This document shows positions 10,482 through 23,104 of a stretch of 64,000 bases of DNA, piece by piece. The DNA lies in NCBI GenBank assembly GCA_019009955.1, contig CM032229.1, forward strand, positions 142,995,501 through 143,059,500, read 5' to 3'. Source of the DNA: Riptortus pedestris. Lineage: Eukaryota; Arthropoda; Insecta; Hemiptera; Alydidae. The position numbers and the translations under genes are program-made. The notes under the pieces are model-generated. The model was not told the DNA's origin. It ran no database searches and worked only from the letters and a program-made list of their open reading frames with translations. Every line of letters starts with the position of its first letter. The stretch's first letter is position 1.

Positions 10482-12577
10482 TTCTTAAGGCAAATCAGCT
10501 ATTGAGGCTGTAATCAACAAGCGATTTTCGATACATTTCATCAAATATCCATCTATCCTCTCCAGGAGATGTCTAAAACGATGTACGCTCAAAATTATAT
10601 CTATATAAACTTGCCTTTTACCATTTTAGAGGTTCCGATTTTTGTTTAATCGTTTCCAAGCTCAATATATTGCTCCTGCGTTTTGACCTCCTTCAATCGT
10701 CGTAATTTCAGAAAGACGTCTGTGCGTATAACTCAAAAACAACTAGCCTTCGGATCTTATAATTTCAAATTTTGGACAGTAACAAATTGTAGCTTTTGTA
10801 TGAAACTGACAACCAAGGATGGGGGGGGGGTTAAAAAGAAGACGAAAATAAAATATTGGAATTTCTTCCGTACCTATAAGACGTACGGAATATTTGTAAA
10901 GGACTCTTTCTGTTTATAATAAAAAGACATTTACATTATGTGTAATTCTTTTTTTTCCGATCTTACAGACAGAAACGGATTGTATGTATATCTTTCATAT
11001 AAAACCATTTTAAATGAAGTACAGCAAAATATTTTGTGAATTTAATTTGTCGGAAACATGTATATGTCTGTTAGCACTCTTGCGGTCGCAATTATTGTTT
11101 GGTCGTTACCAAACTCGATATTTAGTCGTTTTGTGTAAAAAGAAAGACCAAGTTCGTTAACGGCAAACTCGAAAATTCGAAATATCTTCGTTACTATACG
11201 TTGGTTAGAATAAGTGTATAGAATCTATATTATTTCAAATTAAATGTACTATAAATATTGTTTTATACATTTATTCCCTATCTTGAAATTAACCAATATA
11301 TTTGCATTTCTCAGCCTTCAGAAAACTCCCACTTGTACTCATGTTACATACATAATACTCTGTTATATAACAAACCACATTATTCGAAGCTTAAATACCA
11401 TTTCAAGAGACTATTATTATAAGAGATACTACATGCAAATATGTACTGGTAACCCCCCCCCCCTCTAAAGTTCTTGGACTACTAAAGTTTGATTGATTGA
11501 GATAAAAATTATTCTGATTCATTAACCCTAGAACTACCAAGGGGGGGGGGGGCTCCTCGAGCCCACAACTTTTTCTTTTTGTTCCCTATCACCCAATTTT
11601 AATGGGATATTTTTGATATTTTATGTATTCCTCAGAAAAACATCCTAGAGTGAGGGCATAACAATAAAATTAAATAAAAAAATTTCTATGTTGAGAAAAA
11701 ATTTTTTTTTGACGTATGGGCTCGAGGAGCCCCCCCCCCTTGGTAATGCAAGGGGTAGTTATACACTTAAGTACCAAGGGGGGGGCTCCTCGAGCCCACT
11801 GATATTTAATACTACTTTTAACTAGTAATTCAAGTGTTATTAATTATATTGCTCAAATAATAATTACTTTGATGTAATTTTAACATACACAAACCTTCTC
11901 AAGTTTTTTTTTTCTCAAAAAAAAAAATATATTCTCCCCATATAATTTTTTTTCATATAAAAATATATTACTGAGATGGTTATAATTATTGCTTCTGATA
12001 GGTACTTTTTTAGAAAAGAGAAGATTTTCTAGGTTGTTCCCAACTAGGGGAACAGTTAGTCCATGCTGCACCCTGGATAAACACTCGGAAAAAAAATTAT
12101 TGTGCAAAAGCACCGATAATTGCATTACGAATCTGATAATTAGATTTTCTTAAATTATTATTCTATTATAATGTTATAATAACTTAGATATAGATAATTT
12201 TTTATTCTAACAATGTTTAGATAAGTTCCTCCAGTAGAATAAAATTACATTTAATTTAAAGTCATCCTTTTTTCCCCATCCGAACTTTTTTTTTTAATTT
12301 ATTTTTATTTTTGTATTTAATTTTTTTTTTTAATTTTTTTTTTCACAGGTGTCATAAGAAACGTTCATTAAACATAATCCAATAGAAATAAAAATTTAAA
12401 AAAAATTATAGAACCAAAATAAAAGGTTTTTAAGGTTGTGGGCTGGGAGTTTTCTCATTATCGTTTGTATTTATTCACTTAATTTGCGGTGGTGTTGTAT
12501 TACCAGTATGTAAATTTATCTATTGTTAAACTTCACGCGGGAAATCTTCTTAGTTTACGCAGCCCCTACGAGACGGA
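10482..12577 (-). mobile_element. Family A repeat interrupted by a piggyBac-like insertion
   Basis: The 3' end of the repeat is at 10482-10570 on the minus strand (AATAGCTGATTT side, then the GATGG..ATTTGA..AAA block). The internal region is at 11057-11520, and the left end (GTCCGTCTCGTAGGGGCTGCG) is near 12575. Continuity breaks at about 11522, where a TTAA-bounded mini-element begins, and resumes near 12435. The segment at 10600-11050 does not match other A copies and may be a second insertion. Confidence 0.6.
11526..11766. mobile_element. piggyBac-like mini-element with TTAA flanks
   Basis: A 241-bp segment lies between TTAA at 11522-11525 and TTAA at 11767-11770. The left end reads CCCTAGAACTACCAAGG, close to the CCCTAGA start that piggyBac-family ends share. 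Both ends hold an inverted copy of a G-run plus GGGCTCCTCGAGCCC module (11535-11565 and, reversed, 11717-11744). The module can form a hairpin with stem GGGCTC/GAGCCC. The outermost right bases are diverged. There is no transposase frame. A third copy of the module, in the left orientation, follows the right TTAA at 11772-11799. Confidence 0.45.
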
Positions 12578-13676
12578 CTTTTTCTTTTTCCTGTACTATT
12601 TCGATATCTTTTGACTCTTTAAGTGATTTTGCATGCGATGAATATAACTCTAAAAGATCTCTTGAGCTTCATGGAATGTTCTAGTATGGAACTGAAATGC
12701 TTGTGAAGTACTCTTCTCGTCGAAGTGCTGAATATGCTTTAACAAAACTTTCCAAAACTTGCTTAGACTTTTAAAAATAAATATTTGCCAAATGGGCGAA
12801 AACATTGTAATTTTCTTTGTTGATAGCATACGAGAAAAAAAAAATGCGAAATTCTTTACATATATGTGTGTGTGCGTGTATATATATATAGTGTTATTCC
12901 GGTCTTTTAATTTATACAGTATTTGCGCAACAGAATCCGGTCTAAGAGATTGTTAATATTTCGTTACAGAAAAAATGCCAGGGAGTGTAATATGCCCACG
13001 GTGGGTTCTGTTCCTTTCACCAAACTACCTTGCTTAGTATATGAAGCATACTGTACACTGCAAATAATGGTGCACTTCTCATCATGAAACCATATCTCAC
13101 ACTGGAAACGAAACAATAGAATTAAGCCACTTAGAGGAGTGAAAAGCGGAAGTTGGCGAGCCATGGAGAAAAAGCTGGGGCGTATTTTAAAAGATACAAA
13201 AGAGTCTCACTTGAGTGGCCTATTAAGAAACATTCTCTGAGGCCGCATTGTCAACATTTCCAGTGTTAAAAATGGCAGGAAAGAGAATTCTTTTAAAAGC
13301 ATGATCCTCGCGGAAGTAGTCCTCGTCCCGTCCCCCCACTTCGAACAATGGCGGCCCAAGAGTGATGAGCAAGGAAGAAATGGAGATTGAAAACGATTTG
13401 AAAGAAATCCCGTGTAGAGCTCCATTAAGGGCAGAACCGTCCTGGTGAATTAAGGGCAGGTAAGGGCTTGGGACTTATTAAAAACTAAGCCTGTTCCTGT
13501 CGTTATCGCCAAGCCCCTGTGCTTAATGACACATCCCCTCCCCCCACTACTTACCTCCTCGGCTTAGGTGTGCTCCTTAGCGAATTTCGGAATAATTATC
13601 GCAAAAGTATGGCGTCACTCATGCTCAAACTATGACCATTCCATCATTACTGGCATTAGTGAATAAAAGTCCCCCA
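12578..13676. other. No recognisable gene; moderately GC-rich block at 13000-13560
   Basis: The region around 13000-13560 is less AT-rich than its neighbours and has a short direct repeat (TTAAGGGCAG at about 13427 and 13450). No convincing coding frame or repeat end is visible. Confidence 0.4.
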
Positions 13677-13800
13677 TGCAGGGACTGCGGAAACTAAACA
13701 GACTTCCCACGAGCGGGTTTAACGCGCTACTGTTCACATCTCACCATACATTGTCCATTTTCCAAATGAAATTAAATATGTGAGATGCTTGCAAGTATCT
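13677..13800 (+). mobile_element. Family A2 left-end fragment
   Basis: It starts GGGACTGCGGAAACTAAACAG and continues with the CACATCTCACCATACATTG block of the A2 subfamily. It stops before the internal region. Confidence 0.5.
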
Positions 13801-13921
13801 CACATATTTAAAAAAAAATAAAAAAATAGGAGCTTGAATTAGAAGTTTCATCATATATTCACTTATCGTTAAATTGCGATTTCTAAATGTGACGGTTTAC
13901 TGAAGGTTGAAATCTAAAAAA

Positions 13922-16906
13922 CGTCCGTCACGCAGGGGCTGCGTAAACTAAGCAGATTTCCCCTGTGAAGTTTAGCAATAGAGAAATAAGCATACTGGTA
14001 ACACAATACCACCGTGATTAGATAATGAGAAATCTTTCAGTTCATTAAAGTTAATTCAGGAATTAAAATAAATTCCCAACTGAAACGGCTTCTGAATTGT
14101 AAGAATAATTTATATTTTAATAACTCAAATTTTAGTAGTCCAAGAACTAAATAAGGGGGGGGGGCGGATGAACAGAACGTATTTGCATAAATCTCACAAA
14201 GTAAGGAAGGTAAGGTAAGGTTAGAAACAACAGGTTAGAAGAAGCTTCCACCTTAGCCGACCAATGACGGAAATTGCCGACCTAATCCGAACTATACCCG
14301 ACCATAGACTTCATAAAAATTCAAATATCTCAGTTAGATATTAGAGAGAATAAATCTATATAAAATAAATCTATATAACAATATTTATGGTCAATTTAAT
14401 TTGCAATAAGATTGGTTGTATACAATTTTTCGACCCGATGCATAATAACGGAGATATTTTGAATTTTTGAAAATCCCCCCTCTAAACCCCCTCTCCCTCC
14501 AGTCCGATTTCAGCCATTAACGAACTTGATCTGTCTTTTTACATAGAACGGTTAAATATCGAGTTTCGTAACTATCAAACAAAAAGTGCGACCGCTAGAG
14601 CGTTAACAGACAAATATATATATCTACATATATATAAAATTGTAACCTCTGTCTGTACATTGATTTTTTTCGCGAAATTTCACGATAACTTTTCGTTTCA
14701 CATGTCATAGACACCATAACTGCATTTTGTTTCTTTCGTGTCTGTTTGTTTGTTTGTTTATTTGTTTGTTACCTTTTCACGCATAAACGGCTGAACCGAA
14801 TTTTATGAAACTTGTAATGTATATTACTACTAACCCAACTTAGACTTTAGGCTATACTAATATTCGCTGAGACGAACAGGAGTGGGGGTTATAAGGGAGG
14901 CCTGAAATTAAAAATAGTGATATTTCGTTTCCTATTGGTTTTTCGGCAAATATGAACATAACAAAACACAAACACAAGTTGTTTATTTTGTTATTTAGAG
15001 TAACTTTTGTTATATACACTTTCGTCGTATACCAAAGTATAAATGAGTTATAAGATAAAAATTATAGCGGGAGTCAACAATTTTATTTGGCACAAAAGAA
15101 TCAACCGAACTAAATAAAACTCGGTACGTGTATTAGAACAAACGCCTTCATTACAACAAGCCATACCAACATTTCTAGGGACGGGCAGGAGTGGGGGTTG
15201 TAAGGGAGGCCTGAAATAAAAAATAGCGGTATTTCGTTTTCTATTGGGTTTTCTTCAAATATGCCCATGACAAAAATTGTTTATTTTGTTATTTAAAGTA
15301 AGATTTGTTATATTCACTTTTGTCGTATAACAAAGTATATAAACGAGATGTGCACTAAATAATAAAGCGGGAGCCAACAATTTTGTTGGGCACTAACAAT
15401 TAACCGAAATTAGCAAAACTCGGTACGTGAATTAGCATTAATTCTTCCATGATTATAAATTATATTTAAATGTTTACGTCCCAACGGGAGTGGGGGTTAT
15501 GAGGGAGGCCTGAAATGAAAAATTGTGATATTTCGTTTCCTATTAGATTCTCGGCAAACATGCACATAAAAGTTGTTTATTTTATTATTTAGTGTAACTT
15601 TTGTTGCATTCACTATGTTCGTAAAATGAAGTAAACACGGGATATACGCTAAAACTATAACGGGAGTCATTAATTTTATTAGTGCTTATTTAAGTGATTT
15701 TAATGAATGAATATTATGACAAATAATTTTATGTTTTAGTCACATATGATAACTCTATATATGATTCGGATTAGTGAGGTTATATATCTCCGTCGTCCCC
15801 TTCTCATTTATTTATTTCTCCTAGAAAATAACATTGCTATTATAGAAATGTAAACTATAAGAGCATTTCCGTTATTTAATTTGCATAATGTATTTTTTTA
15901 ACTAAGTCATGCTGAATTGGCCCAAAGAGTGATAGCGGAAGTTATGGGGATCAAACTCTTTGGTTCTGCTAATATATTATCTTATTTCCGATATCTTGAT
16001 GTTATTGAAACAAATATGTACCATCATAACAATTAGACGTTAATAGTAATGATATTATGAAAAAAGACAATATCCATTTAAATTTGATATGATTTAAAGT
16101 ATTACTTATTTTGCAAGGAGGGCTACGTTCTCTTCCCCTCACCTATATTTTTGTATATAAATCAAATTATTTTTCGGGTAATACTATTATTTAATTCCGT
16201 CAGGTAGATAAATTATTAAAATAATACTTTGAATCGATATTTTAAGGAAAACGAAGGAGATGCTGGAGCGGAAGGAGGCCGGAGCTTAAACAGTTAATTG
16301 AGTTAACTTATTTCCTGTGAAATTATTTCCACTGAGCTCTACTATTACGAATATAATCTAATTACAAAACTATGCTTAAACTATATGAGCTATTTTGACA
16401 GGAAATAAATTTCATTATAGAGGATATTTAATTTTAATAAATGCTATCCATTATTATGGTTTGAGGTATTCAAAAAGGTGAGTTAAAAAGTGGAGAGAGA
16501 TAAATCAGGAACACATTTTTACTTATTCTTCAAAATTAAAATTTCTCATCTATACGTCGCCAGCCTGACCCTCACGGGAAACAATGATTAGGGGCTTATT
16601 TTCATTTATTCTTGAAATATAATTTTTTTTTCTGTAAGTCGCTGCCTGGCCCTCGCGGGAAAACAATGCAAGTGTAGTAAACATTGAAGCCTTGCTCAAA
16701 AAAAAAAAATACTATCATCATTCAGCCTCTAATGATTTCCCGAGCGAAGCCGGGTATCTTAGCGAGCATATATATACATATAATTTTGAACGGACCTCAT
16801 TTTCGTCATTCCTGGGTAGGATCGATGGACATTTGAGGAAATTTTTCAAAACTCAGGTCCTGAGTACGACCTCAATAGCTGATTTCCCTTAAGGGAAATC
16901 TGCTAA
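13922..16906 (+). mobile_element. Family A repeat split by Helitron B
   Basis: The left end (TCCGTCACGCAGGGGCTGCG) is at 13924 and the complete right end at 16870-16906, where GATTTCCCTTAAGGGAAATC forms a perfect palindrome and the copy ends in TGCTAA. The A sequence is interrupted inside its (TA)n tract by Helitron B at 14623-16766. Without the insertion the element is about 840 bp, similar to uninterrupted copies. Non-coding. Confidence 0.85.
14623..16766 (+). mobile_element. Helitron B, 2.1-kb copy inserted in family A
   Basis: The 5' end is TC (TCTACATATATATAAAATTG) preceded by A. The 3' end has the hairpin CCCGAGCGAAGCCGGG at 16738-16753, then TATCTTAGCGAG. The copy at 21286-22141 shows that the intact terminus is CTAG, so the last T has become G here. 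This matches the rules for canonical Helitrons (5' TC, 3' hairpin plus CTRR, insertion between A and T, no target duplication). Inside, a unit of about 300 bp starting with GGAGTGGGGGTT is repeated at about 14877, 15186 and 15485. There is no Rep/helicase frame, so it is non-autonomous. Confidence 0.85.
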
Positions 16907-16942
16907 AAGGGTCTGCGTACACTAAGCAGATTTTTCAGACAA

Positions 16943-17024
<82 letters not shown>

Positions 17025-17700
17025 TTTTTACGCTCTAACCAATTTTTGTCTGATCGTTATAAAACTCTTAAAGGTTTTATGTAAAAATGAAGATCAATTT
17101 CGTTAAGGTCTGAAATCACACAATTGGGAGTGGAGTTTAGTAGGGGGATTTCCGAAAGTTCAAAATCTTTCCGTTGATATAGGACTGACGAAAGAATGTA
17201 CTGATTCAATCATATTGAAAATTAAATTACCTATAAATGTTGTTATATGCATATTTTTCTGTCGTGAATATTAAGCGAAGTATTTGGTTTATTTTAGTTT
17301 TCATTCTTTAGTACCCCCCCTCCCTCCTCCTACTCTAGTCATCATATTTTTTATTGATTAAAATAGGATCTGGAATAGTGGGGGTTTAGAGGGGGTGGGG
17401 GATTCGACAATTCAAAATATCTCCGCTGTAATGAGTCATATCGTAAATTGTTAGAGAACCAATTTTATTAAACTATTCATAGTCTACAATTGATATTCGA
17501 TGCATTTCTTTCATAACACAGGTATTAAGCAATTTATTCAAACTTTCTTGTTTTCAGCATGCAGTAGCCCCCCCCCACTTCAGCTCGTTTTTTTTTCTCA
17601 TAGAAATAGAGAGTATATGCTGTGAAGAAATCAAAAGTGGGTTATATCAGCACTTAGGGAATCTGCTTAGCTTATGCAGTTCCGTGATGGACTTTTTCTA
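16907..17700. mobile_element. Composite with two family A left ends around (TA)n
   Basis: A left end (GGGTCTGCGTACACTAAGCAG) follows directly on the right end of the previous A copy. It is followed by (TA)n at 16944-17023 and then by A internal sequence in the opposite orientation, finishing with another left end read on the minus strand near 17695. The composite therefore has left ends on both sides and no right end, suggesting recombination or template switching at the (TA)n tract. Confidence 0.6.
16944..17023. repeat. (TA)n microsatellite
   Basis: An 80-base TA tract with one C, at the symmetry point of the composite A element. Confidence 0.95.
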
Positions 17701-20283
17701 AATAATATTGTTGCTTTACATCAGGATCAGCAAAACCCATCAACGGAAGGATAATAAGGTCAAAGCAACTCCACTCTTAATTAAGAATTCATTTTGGAAA
17801 GATTTTATTCTTAATTTCTTAAATCATAACAATATAAGTCATAGGAAGTCATACAATTCATTTCTATAATCGAAAACGTCATTGATTTTGGGTGTGGCGT
17901 AGGGCGGCTGCGTAATCGTTAAACGTCAGAGGGCGTCATATATGACAGACGGTTGATGCTTACCTTTAGAGAATCCTATCTGCTCCCTTCTTGATTAATC
18001 GCTCTGCTCCGACCGTATCCATATCCAGCCGTGCAGCCGGCCACTATCTATTTCTAATTGGGAGCATAAATCGGGAGGGAGGGTGTGTGTGTGTTTCGAT
18101 AAAATCTGCTAGCAATGTGTATCCAAACCAGTTTCAAAATATTGGCGACGGATTGTATACACGCTCTCTCCCATATACACTCTGGCCCATTTGAAGAGAT
18201 TACACGCTCCCATGTGGATGTGTTTAATGCCTCAAGCAATACTATCCTCTGATGACGTGTCATCAATAATGTAATAAATTGTGACGTTTTTGTCCCAAAC
18301 CTCCCCCTCTCTCTCTCTCTCTCTCTCTCTGGTTTCTCCCCTCCCGCAAAAACCAGTGAAAGACTGCACGGAACCCCGCAATTTTATTATTGAACAAATA
18401 CAATATGACCCAGCCCCGTGGGAGTGAGGGAGGGGGGAGGCATTTTGTATGGTACAGTGTCAAAATGAATTATTAGTTTGAGGCATTTTAAGAGCATATA
18501 TGTTTTACATGTTAACGGCCTGTGTGTCAGTGGTGCCCCGCTGAGACTCATAACGCCTCGGTTTTGTTTTATTAAAATATTACCCGAGCCATAAAACTGC
18601 ATTGCTCAACAGTCTAACCATTAAATCAAGTCGACTACATATATTTTTTTTTCCCTCACGGAGATCATATTTATTTATTTCCGCCATGCCGGCGTCATTC
18701 CAACCCATCCTTAATATTTCATGGTGCCGATGAATAAAAAAAAAAAAATTACAGTGTAATATCCAATTAAATACTTCCAGAACACTTAACAGCTTAACCG
18801 GCCTCTTCTGGTAATCTGCTTTTAGGTTATCAATTATTGATAAAGACCTGATAAGTTTGAATAGTGGTGCTACCACTTTGACAACAGACAATTTGCCCCG
18901 AGCAATTATCCCATCATGAAAAATAGAAATATCGGCTGGTTAGTCGTAAATCTTTTCTAAGTGGTTATAGGATACATTTCAGGAAGAATTGTACACCATT
19001 TTCTTTTTCGGCATTAAATTATGCATCCCATGCTTTTATAACCCTTCTATTAACTCTTCCATTATAATAGGGTCTCACTGAAATTTAAGTATAACATTTT
19101 TTGACATTTATAGCCATAGGAAGCAATAATTTCCGTCTAGAGAGTAGTATAAAATTATAATTTTTTATAGTCTTATTTATACTAGTTCTAAGTTCCAATA
19201 CTTATCGTGAGCATCGGTACGTATCAACTCAAATCATTTCATTTATCAACGTACATTCGGAGTTACTACCTCCTTTTCTAAAACCATTCGAAAACAATCT
19301 ATGATTTTCTGAACATTACGTTATACAGGGTAAATGATTTTGGATAAAACTTAATTTCTCACACGTCCTGGCCATCAATCAAGCACTATCTGTTAATTAT
19401 TACACATCGGAGAAGACTCATGGGGATAGATGAATCATTTCCCGGGTATAAGTGCCTGTTCGCTACAATATTGGCACCGAGCATTTGCAATGAATTTAAT
19501 GAATTGCGTAAAAGGCCTTCTTTATTTTTATTACTTTTATCTAAATCGCGCCATAACACTTCCATGGACTAAAATCGTGCTAGTGTAAGCGATATACAAT
19601 TACTAATACTAAAATTACGAATGATTCATAGAGTTATTTACTTTCCTTCATGGTATTTACAACACTCATTCCTCAATTGAACATATTTCAGAATATAACG
19701 GAAACTAAATAAGAAAGTAAAAATTATGTTGCTAGGAATGAAAAAATTGGGCGTACAAACTATCTAGAAGAACTGACTAAAAATGCTTAAAAACGACAAA
19801 TCGTCTGACATAAACTTGCTGAGGGTACAATACTTGCATCTATAACTAAAGGCAAGTAGGTACTACTGACAGCATTAACATCGTTTTAACTCAGGCCTAC
19901 TATTGATAGGACAGAAAGGCCCACTACTGGACATGCCATTAACTGTTAACTATTGTATTAAACACTTACTGACTGCAGGAACACATAACTCTTACAGACT
20001 CCACATAACTTGTACGAACTTCTTACAGATGAGAGCCCACTGAAAAATTGCCAATATACTGAACCTCCTCAACAAAAAAAATATCAATTTACTCCACCAA
20101 ATTTGATTTATCCCTGAGTATTATTTTGAATTAGTTGGTAATTTAGTATAATATGCAATTTTATATAATGCAATGCACCTAGCAATATAATAAGTTTTAA
20201 ACTACTTTCACATTTCTCCGGAGTAGATATTCTTAGTTGTGGAGCTACTGGACCCCACCACTCAAAAAATAATTACAGCTAAC
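17701..20283. other. No recognisable gene; simple-sequence patches
   Basis: Short (GT)n occurs at 18083-18094 and (CT)n at 18307-18331. The stretch at 17880-18460 is somewhat GC-richer. Short open frames here overlap simple sequence or each other on opposite strands and have no family signature. Confidence 0.5.
18307..18331. repeat. (CT)n microsatellite
   Basis: A short uninterrupted CT tract. Confidence 0.9.
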
Positions 20284-20350
20284 TAGGGTGGGGTGCCTAC
20301 CTGTAGATTACCAGTCATAATTAGCCACAACGCAAACTTTAATAAATACA
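20284..20350 (+). mobile_element. SINE 3' fragment
   Basis: This matches the SINE body just before its tail (GGGTGG..TACCTGTAGATTACCAGTC..AATTAGCCA) and ends in AATAAATA. The tRNA head is missing. Confidence 0.5.
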
Positions 20351-20436
20351 TATTAGCAGATTTCCCTTAAGTAAGTAAGTTATTGAGGTCATACCCATGA
20401 CGCAATTTTCGAAACGTTTCTTCAAATAACCATCGA

Positions 20437-21222
20437 TCCGTCACGCAGGGGCTGCGTAAACTAAGCAGATTTCCCTCGTGAAGTTTAGTAATAGATAAAT
20501 CTACATACTGGATAAATAAATACTAACGGAAATAAGAAATGTTTCTTCTAATTTCAATAACCTGCCGACAGGAAGCGTTGGGTTAGAAATGTAAACAAAC
20601 GGGTCTGCCGCTTCACACCGGAAAGAATAACAATTTCTGTAATAGGTATATCAGAATATAACATATTAATTTTATTGAGAACTATTTAATATACCTAGTA
20701 CTGTAATTAATAATGAGTCAGAATAATTGTTATCTCAATCAATCAAATTTTAGTAGTCCAAAACCTTAAGACGGGGGAGTGGGTCACCGGGGCATATTTG
20801 CATGTATCTGGTATAATAAAGGTCTCTTGAATAAAATGTTTGGCATTTAAACGTCGAATAATGTGATTTATTATGTAGCAGAGTATTGTTTATGTAACAT
20901 GAGTAGAAGTGGCGGTTTACTGATGGCTGAAAACTGAAAAATGCTAATATCCCGGTTAATATTGAAGATAGAGAATAAATGTATATAACAATATTTATAT
21001 TAAATTTAATTTACAATAAGAGTGATTCTATACCATTTTTCAATCCGACGTATAGTAACGGAGATATTTCTAATTTTCGAAAATCCTCCCCTCTAAACCC
21101 CCCCCCTCCCACTGGTCCGATTTCAGCCGTTAACGAACTTGATCATCCTTTTTACATAAAACGATCAAATACCGAGTTTGGTGACGATTAAACAAAAATT
21201 GCGACCGCTAGAGTGTTAACAG

Positions 21223-21286
<64 letters not shown>

Positions 21287-22138
21287 TAGCTCAGATACCC
21301 GGCTTCGCTCGGGAATTCATTTGAGGCTGAATGTTGATGGTATTTTTTTTGCAAGGCTTTATTTTGCACAATATTTTGACATTTACCCGTCCCAGTGTTT
21401 AGGGTTAATACCCGTCGTTTCTGTGGATTTGTTAATAATAAAATTAATTTTTGATGTAAGACTTCATTGTCCTCCATATTAGTTCGGTTGAGTCTTTTGT
21501 GCCAAATAAAATTTTTCACTTCCGCTATAATGTTTAGCGTATATCTCGTTTATAATTCGGTATACGAAAAAATTGTATATAACAAAAGTTACTCTAAATA
21601 GCAAAATAAACAACTTTTGTTATGTTCATATTTGCCGATAGACCAATAGGAAACGAAATATCGCTATTTTTAATTTCTGGCTTCCCTTAAAACCCCCACT
21701 CCTGCCCGTCCCTAGAAATGTTGGTATGGCTTCTTATAATGAAAGCGTTAGTTACACATACCGAGTTTTATTTATTTCGGTTGGGTCTTTTGTCCCAAAT
21801 AATATTGTTGACTCCGGCTATAGTCATAAGCGTATAATTCATTTAAACTTCGGAATACGATGAAAGTGTTTATGACAAAAGTTACTCTAAATAACAAAAT
21901 AAACAACTTTTGTTATGTGCATATTTGCGAAAAAACCAATAGAAAACGAAATATCATGACTTTTAATTTCAGGCCTCCCTTATAACCCCCACTCCAGTTC
22001 GTCTCAGAGAAAATTAATATAGCCTATCTCTCAAGTTGGACCAGACTGCTCACGGTGTGCCAATTTAATTCAAAATCGGTTAAGTAGTTTAGGAGTCCAT
22101 CGCGGACAAACATCGTGACAGGAGATTTATATATATTA

Positions 22139-22204
<66 letters not shown>

Positions 22205-22321
22205 GAACGGACCTCATTTTCGTCATCTCCTGGGTAGGATCGATGGACATTTGAAGAAATTTTTCGGAAATCGCGTCATAGGTACGACCTCAATAGCTGA
22301 TTTCCCTTAAGGAAAATCTGC

Positions 22322-22324
<3 letters not shown>
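20437..22324 (+). mobile_element. Family A repeat (middle level of the nest)
   Basis: It begins TCCGTCACGCAGGGGCTGCG, preceded by A from the outer element, and ends with GATTTCCCTTAAGGAAAATCTGCTAA at 22324, one base off the perfect palindrome. The A/TC junction fits Helitron-type insertion. The internal (TA)n begins at 21227 and is split by Helitron B (21286-22141). Confidence 0.8.
21286..22141 (-). mobile_element. Helitron B with intact canonical termini
   Basis: Read on the minus strand it starts TCTTAATATATATAAATCTC, preceded by A. It ends CCCGAGCGAAGCCGGGTATC, then TGAGCTAG, followed by T. That gives 5' TC, a 6-loop hairpin, an 8-base spacer, 3' CTAG and A/T flanks, all textbook Helitron features. 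It holds two partial copies of the ~300-bp internal unit (boundaries near 21705 and 21998). At 856 bp with no Rep/helicase frame it is non-autonomous. It sits in the (TA)n of a family A copy, in the opposite orientation to the B copy at 14623. Confidence 0.9.
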
Positions 22325-22364
<40 letters not shown>

Positions 22365-23104
22365 GTTAACGCTCTAGTGGTCGACATTTTTGTTTGATCG
22401 TTACCAAACTCGATATTTAAACGGTTTATGTAAAAGGACAGATCAAGTTCGTTAATGGCTGAAAACGGACAAGTGGTAGGGGGGGGGGGTTAAAGGAAGG
22501 ATTTTCAAAAATTCGAAATATCTCCGTTACCATACGTTGGATCAAAACATGGTATAAAACCAATCTTATTGAAAATTAAATTTACTATAAATATTGTTCA
22601 ATACATTTATTCTCTATATTGAATATTAGCCGAGATATTTGCATTTTTCAGTTTACAGCCTTCAGCGAACCCCCACTTCTACTCATGTTGTACTCAAAAT
22701 TGTTTCCATGAGACCTTTACTATACGAGATAAATGCAAATATGTTATCGTGACCCCCCCCCCCCCACACTTCTAATGTTCTTGGACTGCCAAAATTTGAT
22801 TGATTGATATAAAAATTATTCTGATCCATAATAAATTACTGTACTATATATAGTAAATAGTTTTCAATAATATTAATATGTTATATTCTGATATATTTCC
22901 GTAATTGTTTTTCTTTCATGTTAGAGGTGGCACACCTGCTTCCCGTCTGGAGGTTTCTTATTATCGTTTGTATTTATTCACTTGATGTTGGCCGTGCTAT
23001 TGTGTTACCAATATGTAGGTTTATCTATTGTTAAACATCACGGGGGCAATCTGCTTGGTTTACGCAGCCCCTGCGTGACGGACCTTTTTTTTTATTGGTC
23101 AGCT

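Larger units (their letters stand above)
20353..23090 (-). mobile_element. Family A repeat (outer) containing another A copy
   Basis: On the minus strand the right end (palindrome and TGCTAA) is at 20353-20436. The remainder, from the (TA)n side to the left end GGTCCGTCACGCAGGGGCTG, is at 22325-23090. Between them lies a forward A copy (20437-22324), which itself contains Helitron B. About 60 bp of the outer copy, between GATCGATGG and the (TA)n tract, is missing at the junction. Confidence 0.75.

Noticed and set aside
18054..18891. Overlapping short frames on both strands (60-103 codons)
   Set aside because: They overlap CT/GT simple sequence and each other, with no domain or homology I can recognise.
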